A DNA stretch of 64,000 bases from Pagrus major (taxonomy: Eukaryota > Chordata > Actinopteri > Spariformes > Sparidae): assembly GCF_040436345.1 (NCBI RefSeq), contig NC_133215.1, positions 21,087,306 to 21,151,305 on the forward strand. Reading direction: 5' to 3'. Under the pieces are notes generated by a model. The model saw nothing but the letters and a program-made list of their open reading frames with translations. It did not search any database and was not told the DNA's origin. Below are positions 49,696 to 63,203 of this stretch, in pieces. Both the position numbers and the translations under genes were made by a program. How positions within the stretch are numbered: position 1 is the first letter of the stretch; every line of letters starts with the position of its first letter.

Positions 49696-49709
49696 ACTTT
49701 CACTTTCGG
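49696..49709 (-). promoter_or_regulatory. IRF-type element near the candidate copy E first exon
   Basis: ACTTTCACTTTCGG on the plus strand gives GAAAGTGAAAG on the minus strand, which fits GAAANNGAAA, the IRF binding core. It has one mismatch from the full ISRE. It sits a few bases upstream of the candidate first exon and shares CTTTCACTTTCG with the ISRE of copy A, though the surroundings do not align. Confidence 0.55.
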
Positions 49710-49949
49710 AATGACTACACAGACAAACACTGTTGGGCCGGCTCTATTCGTGCCAAGCAAGTCTGGCACTGACCCAAGAGTCAGCAAGCGTCAGACCCAA
49801 GACAAATGGAAGCTAATGAGAAAGTTATGTTTGAACTTTACTCTTGTTATTCTCTCTCTGTGCTGTGCATAATGCTGTAATCATTATTTTGCACCAAAAG
49901 GTACCCTTTTTTTCATAAAGGATAGGCACACATTTTTTTTAAAAAAATC

Positions 49950-50345
49950 TGTCTTAAAGGATAAGTTCAACCAAAACTGAAAAGTCACTCATTATCCACT
50001 CACCCTCATGCTGATGGAAGGTCAGATAATGTTTTGCGGTCAACGAAACATTTCTGGAGCTTCACAGCAAAACAGCGTGGCGGCATTCTCCTAAACAACT
50101 GAAGTAGATGGGGACTTGTTTCTAAAAACGGGGAAATAAAACATCAGAGCTCCCGACAGCTTGTCCGGTTTAATGGAAGTCTCAGGAAGCACAGAGATCC
50201 CAAGTTGATTTGAGAAGACATTATTTACGCCCTTTTTTAAAGTCTTAACTTTAGCTGCTTGGAGAAACGTGTTAGCGCACCCCATTTTAAGTGGGTACAC
50301 GACCTTGAGCACATCAAGGGTGTAAATAATGTCCTCCAGAGTCAG
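49950..50345. repeat. dispersed fish repeat (truncated DNA-transposon type)
   Basis: TTAAAGGATAAGTTCAACC followed by CACTCACCCTCATGCTGATG is a pattern familiar from many teleost genomes as one end of a non-autonomous DNA element. The opposite end was not found, so it looks truncated. Confidence 0.55.
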
Positions 50346-50646
50346 GCTGAAACAGAGGGCGGAGTGATACTTGCTTTTGGATCACACGTTTTCCTGTAAA
50401 TGCAGTCAGTAGTCAGTCCTCATTTTGTGCAATGTATTCAAAAAGTTAACTGAGGCTCATATTAAGTTTCAGCAGTCTCGGTCAAATAAAAAGTAAAAGT
50501 AAATATATTCCAAAGTGAAAATGTGTGTGTATTAGATTTGTTTTCTCTTTCTCTCTGATCTTTCCTGCAGAGGAAAATCTCTTCAGTATAACCATTCTGA
50601 GTCAGACAACACACATAGCAAATACAACCCATGGTCAAAATTGATT

Positions 50647-51978
50647 TTTAATGTTCATTTCCACTTGTGCCATTTCTTGAATTCAGATTTCTGTAGTGAC
50701 TTACATCCAGCAACAGGGATTGGTATAGGATGCAAACAACATGTCTTGCATCATAACACACGTTAAAAATAGACACCACAGGAGTTACATTTCATATATC
50801 TGAAATGTAGATCTTCTTGAATGACAGCTGGCTGACACAGCAGTCACACACACACGTGACTCAACAAGACAGAAGCAGGAGGGAGTTTGAATTTTGGTTT
50901 AAATAATGTGACATGAAATGTACAAAAAAAGACTGTTTATATATTTCCAGTGAGCAGGATCATTAACAAATGTGTAAGGGGGTAAAACAGAGAAAAAAAG
51001 GCTGAGCTGTCATAAGGTCACTTGTCAAATCTAGGATGGGCTTACCAGAAACACTGAAGTGTCAGGACCAACAACATTCCATTGACTCGCAATGGAAAAA
51101 CTAGACCTTGATGATACTGGTAGGATGCACGTGGGGAAAACCCAACCTTGTTTGATGTTGTAGCCTAACACACAAACAGGCACACTTTTATTTTAGAGTC
51201 AGTTTTTACCTATAAAAACACGGGGCACTCAAAACCGGCACTGGGGTTACAATAATCTAAGGTTTGTGACTACAATATAAAAAAGGCTTATTCCAATTCT
51301 GTTTCCTGACATGGGACCTAAGACAAATGTTTGCATCTTTCAGATCACGATGACAGTAATTTATGTGGTTCCTATTTGGCTCCTATGTGAATAATAATAA
51401 TCGGTAGAAAGATTCCAACTTCATGCAACAACAATACAACAATTATCCACAAAAATAAAACAACAAACAGGTTAAAAAAAAAATAAATTTCACAGTTATG
51501 TTTCTTCTCACATTCAGAGCACACGTGCATGCAAGATGGGTCAAAACTGAACACAGTGCAAAAAAACTGCTTTTTTTCTTTGCGCATGTTCAAGAAACTG
51601 CTTGTAAGATCACCTACAGCTTGTGCTGTCGCAACAAAATTAGGGGCATCGGTTGATATGAGAAATGTGATCCTTGTACCCTTCCTGGCAGGTCAAATGC
51701 ATTACAGGGGCAAAGGCAGACTTTGAACCATGTAATTAGAAATACATAAAGTGCTTCTGTCAAAACAAACAAACAATAAAAACAGTACAAAAACAGTTTT
51801 CAAAAAAGAGGTATCAAAACAATGCACTTGGGGATGTGGAGGAGACTGGTGTCTGTTGGACATCAGATTGGGTTCCTGCGGTACAGACAAATGGGTTGGG
51901 GGTCCTTGTTAAAAAAAAAAGTTAAAAAAAAAAGTTCACAGATGAGTGGATGTAAGGAAGGGGTCAGTTGGCTGGGAT
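50647..51978 (-). other. jpt1: probable 3' untranslated region of jpt1
   Basis: It follows the jpt1 stop codon. An ATTAAA signal (minus strand, 50647-50652) lies about 1.33 kb downstream. No coding sign. The exact cleavage site is not known. Confidence 0.5.
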
Positions 51979-53572
51979 TCAACCCAGGATGAGGCTGGAC
52001 TTGCCCCCAGGTGGATTTCTGCGGCCGGACGGAAGCCCTGCAGCGGACTCGTCAGCTGGAGGGGCCTCATCCTGATGCCCTGGAGCTGCTTCAGGCTCAG
52101 CAACACTGTTTTCTGAACACAGGCAGAGAGAAGTGACAGTTACATTTGGAAACAATTACAACAAAAGTCACTATAATTTTCCCATGAGAGCTCACTCCTC
52201 GGACGCTTGTCAGGTTCAGCTTAATTGCTGAATTGCACACCTCGCCCTGAGGGAACTCTAAACACATGCTGCAAATCTACAATTATTATTACAATCTATT
52301 ATTATGTGGGACTGTCAACATCTTTCGACTTTGAGCCAGCCTCGATCATATTATCTACTACTGACAAAAATCTTTTGTTTTTTTCTTGCTTTGTTCTTTT
52401 AAATGATCACAGACTTAAGGGCCATACACACCTAACATAGCTGAAACAATAACTATAAATAGATCGTTTTGAAAGTCGTTCCAACTGCAGTAGATGTGCA
52501 CACCTCTACTATAACGACAACAGTGGCAAATAATGTCGTTGGGATCACTTTCAGAGCAATTTGATCAACAATAGGGATAGACTGATTATCGGCCGGGCCG
52601 ATTATCGGCGCCGATATTCGGCATTTTGAAGCATATCGGCATCGGCCTTTTTTTTAATCCGACGGCCGATAAGAGATCAATTTAAAACTGGGTTATTTTG
52701 GCTCTGATGCAGCCGCGCCTCTCTGTCTGCTGTCACTACTCTGTCTCCAGCATTGTCCCACCCACAGTACCATCTGATTGGTTACACGCTCTGGTTACAC
52801 GCAGAGCCACGGCACAGGTAACAGCCAATCAGCAGTGAAAGCTGTGCATGCACAGTGCTCACGTGAGTTTCGCTACAGTCTGCTGAGCGTGTAGAGCCAA
52901 GCGGACCGGTGGCTAACGTTACGCTAATGCTAATCAGCCTTCACCTCAACGTGCTTCCCTGCAACAAAACTGGACTGAATTGAGTTGATTAGGTTTTTAC
53001 TCTCTCACTCACACACACACAGACTTCTACTATCACGGACTATTTCCATATCAATATTATCAGCAACCTTGTTTCGAGTGATTAACACGCACGTCTGGAG
53101 GGACCGCGAGCGAGCAGAGCTGCCGCTTATGTTTATATAACGTTAATGGGCTCAGTCATGTTACTAGTAGTGGTTGAGTGTAGAGGACTGGGATGTTTAT
53201 TACAATTTCGGGAGAGTCTGCTGCCTTAACTTACCTTCGAAACCAAGCCCAAGGAACAGCGCCGGTTCCGTTCTGGACGCTCAACAGACTGTAGTGAAAC
53301 TGTACAACTCTAAAGTAACTACTGACGTTACCGTGAGGCCCAACACGTTAGCGGCAGCTGTCTGTTCCTATGATAAAAACTGATTATTAAAGAGAAGATG
53401 CTGCAGGCTATTTAGTGTTTTTAACGGTTTAATCACTTGAAACAAGGTTGCTGATAATATTGATAGGGAAATAGTCAGTGATCAAAGTAAGAAGTGTTTG
53501 TGTGTGTGTGTGAGTGAGTAAAATTCAGTTAGTTTTATTGCAGGGAAGCACGTTGAGGAGATGGCTAGAGAA

Positions 53573-53628
<56 letters not shown>

Positions 53629-56600
53629 GCCACATGAGAAGCTGCAGAAACTGACAGCAAAGCACCGTCTGTCTGAGAGAAAACTGTAGGGCAATAATGG
53701 CTGTTTAACTACCAAGTTATTTTACTTTACCTTTTTTTGTGTTGATTGAGAGATCCCAAGCAGCAGAAAATGACATATTGTTAGATGAAGTGTGTCCTGA
53801 AGCTGTCTTTGACAGTTTCTTGTAGAGAGGAGCAGGATATTGCTGTTCAAGACTTAAGACATAATGTAACTACATCAAGGCCAATATTTTCCCTTTTACT
53901 GCAAATGAATATCGGCTCCAAATATCAGTTATCGGCCTCCTTGACTACTAATAATCGGTATCGGTATCGGCCCTGAAAAAACCATATCGGTCTATCTCTA
54001 ATCAACAATAGAAAAACAGCCAGCCGATCAAAATCCATCTGAATTTACAGAGCTTACAGAGCCTGAAATCACTTGATTTTGGTGATATTTTCCTACAAAA
54101 TAATGTTGCAAGAGTGCTTATAGTATTGGTTTCTGTAGCCAACCTCGTTTATTTAATTCAATTACTTTAGGAAACACTTTTTAGTTGGTCTATTCTAGTA
54201 ACACAGTCTTGCTTATTTATACAACTTATTAAACGCTTATATAACGTATATTAGGCTAAATATTTGACCTGAGAAATACTGCCAAACAATCTTTGGCACT
54301 GATAGGGTCTCTGAAGTTTATTTTAATTACCTTTATAATGATGGGCAGGATAACTGATGCTGACTCAGCCAAAGTATAAATAAAATTAGTCTTTAAAAGA
54401 CAGCAAGTCTCCTAACAGAGTGATCGATTCTCTAGCTCCTCTCATCTTCGAGGGATTTTATATAACCATAGCCTTCTGGCTGTTTTCTTTTTTGTTTCTC
54501 TGTGCAACATACAGCAGTAACAGGTCAGGTCATTAACATCCAGTTTCTGAACCTGCCTACACAGCTGGGACACACAGCATGTTCTCGGCGGTATTGTTCA
54601 CAAAACGTTATTGTTCATCAGTGTAGATGCTCACATCGTTATCGTTAGTTATTGTTACAGTCATCGTTCTTGGTGTGGACAGTCCTTCAGAGATAGCTGT
54701 TTCTACCATTTATATTAGTCTCACTGGTATGAATTCTGCCAAAAAAGCAGTTGATACTGCATTAACTATTAGCAGAGATAGCCTTAATTTGCCAAATACA
54801 TCGGATTGATCTGCATCCAACAAGACTTTTCTCTTGTAATGTGAAAAGTAAACCACACTATTTAAAAATACAGACAAGTGTGTAACATTTTTCATACTAG
54901 CTACGCCACAATACAAGAAAAATGCTGTTTGTTCATTTCCATGTCTTTTTGCTGGTGCATGCAGCTTTAACCTCTGTCTTTCTGCACAATAGCATGTATG
55001 TAGCCATCACATGCATATTTAAGATTAGTTACAGGAAATAATATCTGTCCGCAACAGTCGTCACTTCAGACAACAAAAGTGGACTGTCACTGGCTGGAAA
55101 TGAGAAGCAGCTTCTGGCTTCCTCTATCTGATATCAAGGAACCAGTGATTTAAAAATTACTGAGATTACAAACTTACTTTCTTAGAAAAGCGACTGTTGT
55201 ATTTGATGGTGTATTTCCTTAACTAACAGACTGCCCACAGGCACAATAATATTGATTTTGTTATATTTGGGATTAAACCATTTTGGTTTTTAGCATTAAC
55301 GAACACCGTTCAAAAATATTTTGAAGGTGAAGACAGTGTGGGTGCATATGTGTATACCTACAGTATTTGTGTATGTCTAAGTGGTCGTGCATTTGTGTAC
55401 AGGTACAAATAGTGTATCTAATGTATTTTTGCATATGTATGATGTTATACTGTATGTGTGATATTTATGATGATGTATCACAAATCTGTTTGTTGTAATA
55501 CTGACCAGTTGATCACTGGTTTACTGTCTGTTGGGTGGAGGGTCCTCCCTATCTAGTCCGTTTATTGTCCTTCCTCCTTTCTTTTGAGTGCAGGTGTTGT
55601 ACCCATTATGTTAAAATGACTACAGATATGGGGAGAAACAATACGCTAAGCACCAAGTACTATAAAACTGGGTTATCTGACCAGAAAAAACAGGTGCTTA
55701 CCAATATCGCGTACAGAATTTTCTCCATCCTAAAAAATACAAGCATAAAAGAAGTAGTTAGCATTTCATTAGCCCTCACAGATTACAAAACAGGAACTTC
55801 TGTACTGCATCATGAGACTTGCTGAAGAAACGCACTTAGTTGTAATACCTGATTTCTTTGAAATTGATACACAAACTAACTTTGTGAAACATTAAAGGAA
55901 GACGAAGATAAAAAAAAAAAATACTTCAACACATTTGGACTTAAGTTGGTTCCCTATATGTCTGTCTGCTCTCAGGTTTCACTTCATTTTTTCCCCGCCA
56001 TAACTCATGATCAGAGGCATGATCTTACTGTGGTTGGGGCGTCTGCAGAGTGGTTGGTAGTGGGGTTCGCTCCTCTCCTCAGGGGGGCTGACGGCTCACC
56101 ACACAGCACTCCTGTGGGCTTCCCACCTGGAAAAACAATGAGATATAATGGCTTAGATAAATACACTTTCACACAGAAGGTGCAAAACAAAATCAGATGT
56201 TTTTTTTCATATTTCTACAAAAAGGAAAATGTCATGGTGAAACACAGTATGTCAAAATTTAAAAGCATTGCATTTTCTGTTTCAGTCTGGACCATGGTGG
56301 TGGAACAACTAACAATGCTAGCATGTCTAACAACAGGTATGGTTAGGGGCAGATCAAACCACATCTCAAATATACATGATTGAACAACAGTGTGAGGGTT
56401 ACAGACTGAAACCTGCTCTGAGGGAAAGCTTGACCTCGATCAACATGGTGACATATGTGGCTATCACATAAACACAGGAAATATGGTTGTTATAATTGGC
56501 TCCCATCTTTAAACTCAGAGTAAACATTAGAAGCACTCACATGTCCTCCAAATACCAAACAGTGCTTCACATTACTTATCCAAGACTGCTGTGGCCTGCC

Positions 56601-59600
56601 ACTCTCCAATTTATCTCACCACTGGAATTTCCCAGAAATTAAGATGTTGCCATAAATGGGGTATATTCTCTGCCATAATATTGGAAGTGGAAGTAAACAA
56701 GAGAAAATGAAGGGAAAGACCCTTGACATTTGCAGTCCACCGACATAATCACCCACAATAGGCCGGACTTTTCTTTGCAAGCAAGCCTCTCCTACACACT
56801 TCCTACATGTTTCCTATTTTGCTTTGGGGAAATTTCAGATTCTGACATTTTCACTCCCATTGTAAATGTCACTCTCACATTAACTCTGTTCATACTGATG
56901 TTGATTTCTAACCAAAATATGCAGTCATGTGCTGCAGTGTTGAATTATAGGCTTTGTTACTTTGCTTAACGCCTTCAATCCTCTTGGGCTTATTCTCATT
57001 ACAAACTGTATCCTAGGAATACAAGCCATTGCTATTCTCAGAATAAGTAAGGCTGCTCAGAAATAGTTGGATTTTCTAATCCTGACCTGACAACAGCAAA
57101 TATCTGTATATTAATACAGAGTGTCATTGTATTTCTATTATATTTCAATAAAACTCAACTACATTATACTTGTAAGAAAATACTGTGCATTTTATTTCAC
57201 TAACCTTCATCTGTAGTTGGTAAACAGTAGCTTCAAGCCTCATTTGTGTAGCAATGTGAGTGTTTTGAACATAGTGGGCATACAAATGGGCAGCAGACAG
57301 GCAGATTGTGCTGCATGAGTTGTTTGAGAAGTTTACGGTTGACACAGTAAAACAGGTTTGTTGCCAACAGACCTCATAAAGCTCTTATTTTAGACAGTCC
57401 AGGTGATATCATGTCCAGAAGCCTCCCTGCGCGTTTGCAACAAAACAGATGGCCAGCTACTTTTATATACTGCAGCATATTGACATGATGTTGAAAGGGG
57501 AACTCTAACAAGGTTACAACCTTTACTACCTGAACATGGTGTTTAGTTTTAAATTCTGCCTGTTCAATATCAAATATGTAAAATAATTCTGAATCAATTA
57601 TATCATTGTCCATAATACCGTTACGACTAAAGGCCCATTAATATCAGTTATTGTGAGAAGTAAAAATGAGGAAGAAGGAAGTTTCAGAGGAAGACTGTGA
57701 GTTGAAAGCTTTAATGTGCATTCAGTCTGTTACCATGGAAGGTTTCCTTAGATATGTTCCACAGGTGTGACTGTGTTTGTGACTGAGAAGATATTTTTAG
57801 AAAGACAAACAATTTTCATTTTGTTTTAGACCATTTATTCAGGCTGTTAGGCACTGCACTGTCTCAAGAAAACATCTACATCATTGTTTTAAGTTAGGAA
57901 ATTAATCTAATCAAGAAATTACAGCTGTTTTAAAGGGTGCTGCTCTTTGCTTGGACTCAGATAAAACAATAAATGAGACTGGAAAACTTTTGTCCTACAA
58001 TAACTTTCTTATCTTCCTGAAGGAATTTTTTTACTTCCACAACGAGCTACTTCATTATTCGATACAGACTTAGAGGTTGATAAATGTCTGCCTTGGTTAC
58101 ATAGATCTTTTTTATCATTATTATCATTTAACCTTTATTTCACCTGGAAGTCCCCCGGCCAATGCCCTCATCCAACTTCGGACACGCCAGTAACAGCAAA
58201 GCTACTGGGAATTATATGTTACAGTCCACCCCTCATTTGATGTGATCCTCGAAAAACCAGAAGTTTTCACATTGTTACCAAGGCTGTGGAAATTTTACCC
58301 CACCGACATAGTAAACACTTTTAACAGCTGTTCATTCATATCATAGGCTGGAGTCCTCTAAGGGCCATCAGCAGAGATGCTGTCAGAGTTGCAGCTGGCC
58401 TGTATTGTGACACCACTGACAGTGTCCATCAAAGCCGGCTGCACCCCACCAGCGCTCAACAAAGTCTGTGACTAGACCTGAGTTAGCCAACACAATGCAC
58501 CCTATAATGACAGCTATTTGGATTATGGCTTTCACTACCTATCGCGTATGACATGTGAGGGAAATTCCCAAATGTCCTTTTGTTATTTTGATATGTTATT
58601 CTTGCATATGAAACTTAACAAGTATAGAAGATGTGTTAAGAGTGACAACATTGTGTCTTTGGGCCTCCCATGGTTTCTGTCCTGTGACAGTTTTATGGTT
58701 GCAGAGCATATGTGATAGAGAGGGTTGAAAAACCTAACATAGATGAGACAACAGACTCTTGTCCAAGGAGTCCAAGGAGTTCATCCTGAAGAGTATTTTT
58801 GTGACCTTTCTGTGTAACCCCTCCTGGGAATATGTGTTCTGAGAATGGTTGATATATGAAACATAAACTATGGGATGTACGTGCATGTCAAATTTATGGT
58901 CACCTGTGGAGAAAGTGGAGAAAATGGGAGTGTTATTCTAAGTGAGTCCAGATGTAACCATGTGACTGCTACAATTGTGTGTGTATAGGTTTTCTACTAT
59001 AAAGGCTGAAGAAAGACTGCCTCTCTTCAGTCAACATCTATGTGCTGCCGATGTGTGACTCTTGCTTGCAAGCAATAAAAGAACTTCTAGAAAAGAAATA
59101 TTGTGTCGAACTTGGTGTTTTACCAACTCTCATCTGCACGAGACAGGCGACTGGTTTTCAGTTACCACGACAGACAGAATACCTCATATTAGAGGTTTGA
59201 ATCTTCACTGGCCTCATGATTTGATTACAATTCAGCTGTCAACGATTCGAATGCTTTTCAATACATAAACATTACAAAAATAAAACATTTATCCATCTGC
59301 AGTGCCTTACATGTTTATTGTAATCTACAATAATATTGTTTTCACATAGCAGCTTTAAGATAACGTTAGTTTTATGTCCACCCACAATTCAAAGTAAGGG
59401 AGCAACATCACAACGTCTGTCTCCGCATCGATGCAGATTCTTCCATGTCTGCATCGCAATGCATCTTATAATGTAGAAATTTCTACTCCTCTACCTCATA
59501 TGAGAGGTAGAGCTTTCAAATACAGCAATGGCTCTGAGTATGAGCAAGACACATCTCTTGTAACAGATATTTTAGCTGAAATGGGTGCATTTGTTTGTCT

Positions 59601-62600
59601 TTCTGTGTGCTGCAGGGCTGTGAAAAATGGTTCTAGAAAATTGGGAACAACTTAACCAGATCAAAAATGCATACCTAGCATCACGTTTACTTCCCATTAA
59701 GTTTAATTTCCTCTTTTAATAACATTTTGCTGTGTATCATATTACATTTACGGATGTGACCCAGCACTGGGTCATAAAACATACTGCATAATTATTCCTT
59801 TTAGAAATATAAGCTACTCTTTAAATATTATAAGAAACACTGTGATCTGACAAGGACTTGGGGGAGCTCAATTCTACATGAATATTTCAGATCTCTGCAG
59901 GCTTGAGAATACCCTGATTAGTGGAGAAACGCCAGTGATCGACTATCTAATGACAGCCTGAGAGAGAAATCAATTCATCATTTGGGCACCTAAACCTATT
60001 CTGTTATGTCAAGTAGCACCACTGGAGACAAACGATGATAATCTTATGAATTCAAAGCTGTCTGAGGTTTTGAGCAGCCTGGGGAGGCAGAGGATTATTT
60101 TGGTCCAGCAGGAAGAGTGAAACCTGCAGTGAAAACTGTGTGTCTCCGATGCATATGAGAAATTAAGTAATAAGCTTTTATACTAAAACAACAAATATTT
60201 GGGGATGGGTTAGATTGTACCTGGTGGGTTGTTCCTTCGATTAGCATAGGGGTCCTCTGGCTCAGCGAAAACACTGGAGGCCATCTTGTTTTTCCGGACA
60301 GGAGGCTTCTCCTCATCTGCACCAAGTGAAATGTTGGAGCCGCCACCAGGAGGGCGCAAAACCCTGGAAAGACAGAGATATTGAACACTGTTACTGAAAG
60401 CTGGATTGTACTGGCTGATTATTCTGAAGCATCTTCTCTCGATTCTAAAGGTATTTAAAAACTAGAATCACCGCCTGACGGTTGTATGCTTCTGTGCACC
60501 GGTCAAGATGTAGTTTACATCCATGTCTGTCCATACTCATATAACATACATAGTGAAGACTTTGAAGGAATTTAATTGAGTAATAAGTGTAGTCTTTCAT
60601 AAAATCATCACTATATTGACAGGTATGATTCCAGTCAATAATTTCCAGTGAGAAACATTATGTCTTCATTTAGAGACTGTTTTTACAGAGAGCTGTGCAA
60701 CAACAATCACCCGAAGCTCAAAATCAGCAAAACCATTGAGCTTCTGGTGGACAACTGCTTTGTATATTAGTTTCTAAGTTCATTGAGAGAAACAAAAAAC
60801 AGTCACATTCCTTGTATATGTTGACATGCTTGGGCAATTGAGCTGATACTGACAGAACATACAAATTGTAAAAAGTGGATGCTTCTTCACACAGGTTAAA
60901 TCCAGCAGCACAGATGATCTCTACAATTGGTGCCCAAGATTAGTGTCACCAATTCGGTATCTGACCAAATGTTAAATATGGTCACAATCTCCCCTTATGT
61001 TCCTGAGGAGGGCGTTGAATAATAGCCAAAAAAGTGTTTTTGGAAAACATTTTACCGTCACAGTGGAGTTGACCTTAGACATTTTGGATCTAAAATGCCA
61101 TCACTTCATCATTTTATCCTATTAGACATTTGTGTGAAATTTTGTCATAATTAGTGTATGAATAATTGAGTTACGGCCATAAACATGTTTTTTAACCTTG
61201 ACTGCTGACCACCAAAATCTAATCAGTTCATCTATGAGTCGAAATGGATGTTTCTGCCAAATCTGAGGAAATTCCCTCCATCATTCCTGAAATATTACGT
61301 TCAAAAGGAAGTCCGTTCATAGGTACGTGCAGACGACCCAAAAACATGATGCTTCCAGCCATGGCTATAACAACGTACCTAACTGTTTTAAGTCAGACTA
61401 GGATGCACAGGAATAATCAATGGGAATGTGCCGTCCATTCACATTCCCGTATAACTGGAAAAAAATCAATGTTAACTCAGCCCGGTGGTTGTAGATGATC
61501 TTTGCACTGTAAGGGCTGCCAGACTCAAATTGGGAGGAAAGACCAGCTAGCCTCAGGAGAGATGAAAAGGTCACATCAGACATGTCATTAATGTTTCAAA
61601 CTGAACCTTAAATCACTAAGGGATTACAGCGATCCCTATACTGTCCCTATGTGGACTTTATTTGTAGGTTACTGTTATTCCAGCTGTGTGGGTGAGTTTA
61701 AGTTATCATTGGTAATACCTGTGACAATGATAATATGTCATTATTACAAGTAATTCTGATATTTTGTCAACAGAAGTCATATCAACAAAGGTAGACTAAA
61801 TATTAGGAACACCTGTCAGTTGAACATCACCACAAACTACAGCCGCTAAAATGACCTTAATGAAGGTAGGATTTATTTCATGGCACTAACTTAAATTAGG
61901 TGCGTTTGATAAACTAGCATGTCAGTGAATATCCTTTGGGATACTTATTGTAGTCTTTACGCTGCTTTATGTCGATATTAATTTTGTCTTTTTCTCTAAA
62001 ACTGAAAGGTAAGATCATATGGTTGCATGATCTGATAAAAAATCATACTGTGATCATTTTGACACGTTATGATTGCAATATGATTCACGATTAATGGACA
62101 TGATGATTCATGCATCACATCCATTTTGATTTTCATGGAAAAAACTATTAAAACCATGATGATGTGACATTTGTTGGGGTCTGCACCAAACAAATCTTAC
62201 ATCTGGAGAAAAAGATTAGTAGGCCAGGGCATCTCTGCAGTGCTACAGCACTTCTTTATGATGCATTTTTGTCACACAGTTTACCTTTATGGAAAAACTG
62301 CAGATTCTGCTGTTTGGTTATTGCTTTCCCATTGTGGTAAACGCACTGCTCTAATGCATTTTGTACTGTTATGCTATTATTACATTATTATCGCGTTATG
62401 ATGGAATCTACCATAATGACCACATGAATTACTGAAAACATATTGATTCATTTTAAACATGCATCATCCCAGTGTTTAATATCACTTCAATAGCAGCGGG
62501 TGCGGATTCCTTTCACTGCATCACTATGATGAAAAACACACATGTAGCTCGGGTTATTGTCAGGTGTAGCCAGCTGTATCATGGCCCTCGCCTCACTGAG

Positions 62601-63203
62601 GCCATATGCTGGGCAGACTAGAGGTAGAGGATGTCTTTTTGTATCTCACTGATCATCTCGATAACTGATGTGAAATCCATGGGGGCCCCACCCAGCCTGA
62701 GAGACAGATTTCATAAATATTTCGTTGTCAGGCAATAAACACGAAAAAGTAATGAGGAAATGTATGCGCACGCCAAACAAGGCCTACATTTAACTCTAAC
62801 GTCTGGAGCCGAGCCGCCTGGTCCGCACTCGCTAGCAAAGCAGCTTCTCCAGCTACAAAAGGGAGGGTACATGTGTGCTATGTTGCTAGCTAGCGCTGCT
62901 GAAAATGGGAATGGTCCATCCCAGCAGACAAAACGGGAAGGTGTGGTACCGAGCTGCATCCTCTCAGCGTCCTCCCTCGCTCAGCTGTAACCATTTCGAA
63001 GCGGTTACAGACAAACACTTACAGACAGGGGTCAGGGGAAAAATGTCTTATATTTACGTGAACCTATGAAGCGTTGAGGTTAACGTCAGAGGATGCTGGA
63101 CTTGTTGGCTTCATGGTGGCTAACGGGTTACAGAACGACGCCTTTACCTGGAACTGCTTTTAGAACCGGGCTCCATCCCTTGATACGTCGTGGTCGTCGT
63201 CAT
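51979..63203 (-). CDS. jpt1: Jupiter microtubule-associated homolog 1 (HN1)
   Basis: Coding exons found: 63203-63148 ([19 protein letters not shown]), 60363-60221 ([14 protein letters not shown], then [20 protein letters not shown] and NNPPG), 56126-56029 ([19 protein letters not shown]...) and 52112-51979 ([11 protein letters not shown]... ending [14 protein letters not shown]). The human protein starts MTTTTTFKGVDPNSRNSSR, continues [10 protein letters not shown] and RKNKMASNIFG, and ends [14 protein letters not shown], so the family call is secure. JPT1 is a small, mostly disordered cytoplasmic and nuclear protein linked to microtubules and cell proliferation. Exon 3 ends in phase 0 while the last exon starts in phase 1, so one small exon of 3n+1 bases must lie between 52113 and 56028. 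It was not found. Confidence 0.92.
52572..54000. mobile_element. 1.43-kb hAT-type element with a long internal palindrome
   Basis: Exact 8-bp flanks ATCAACAA on both sides. Ends are TAGGGATAGACTGATTATC and, reversed, TAGAGATAGACCGATATGG, with CCGATA/TCGGC words near both tips. Inside, arms at about 52948-53086 and 53426-53561 are inverted copies of each other (for example TATTATCAGCAACCTTGTTT faces its reverse). They enclose a 340-base centre. There is no transposase frame. A (TG)n tract lies just after the right arm. It lies in the long intron of jpt1 where the missing exon should be. Confidence 0.8.
53574..53626. repeat. (TG)n microsatellite
   Basis: A perfect TG run of about 53 bases inside the hAT-type element. 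Confidence 0.95.
54700..56020. other. jpt1 intron, nothing further recognised
   Basis: AT-rich intron sequence. The region was searched by eye for a small acidic exon with the right phases and none was convincing. Confidence 0.4.
58130..58215. repeat. dispersed fish repeat fragment
   Basis: AACCTTTATTTCACCTGGAA resembles the CCTTTATTTAACCAGGTAAG end of a common teleost repeat. It is short and truncated. Confidence 0.35.
58554..59172 (+). mobile_element. solo LTR (fossil) in jpt1 intron 2
   Basis: 619 bases, start TGTGAGGG and end CCACGACA, flanked by GACA on both sides (4-bp target duplication). It holds a TATAAAGG box near 58999 and an AATAAAAG polyadenylation signal near 59077 in the right order and spacing for an LTR on the plus strand. 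The 4-bp duplication and layout suggest an endogenous retrovirus of the gamma/epsilon type. There is no internal region. Age is not measurable from one LTR. Confidence 0.65.
60940..61360. repeat. dispersed fish repeat in jpt1 intron 1
   Basis: Includes AGTGTATGAATAATTGAGTT, a plain description of ACCACCAAAATCTAATCAG, and TTTCTGCCAAATCTGAGGAA. These are familiar from a widespread teleost repeat. Ends not defined. Confidence 0.45.

Larger units (their letters stand above)
52418..54690. mobile_element. DNA element interrupted by the hAT at 52572
   Basis: The left end (AGGGCCATACACACCTAAC then AACAATAACTATAAATAG) and the right end, reversed (AGGACTGTCCACACCAAG then AACAATAACTAACGATAACG) form imperfect inverted ends of a type common in fish. 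The hAT element sits inside, 150 bases from the left end. Boundaries are approximate. Confidence 0.5.

Noticed and set aside
62625-62695. Short minus-strand exon-like frame ([11 protein letters not shown]...) near jpt1 exon 1
   Set aside because: It has an acceptor-like start but no family match and does not fit the jpt1 phases. Could be chance or an unused exon.
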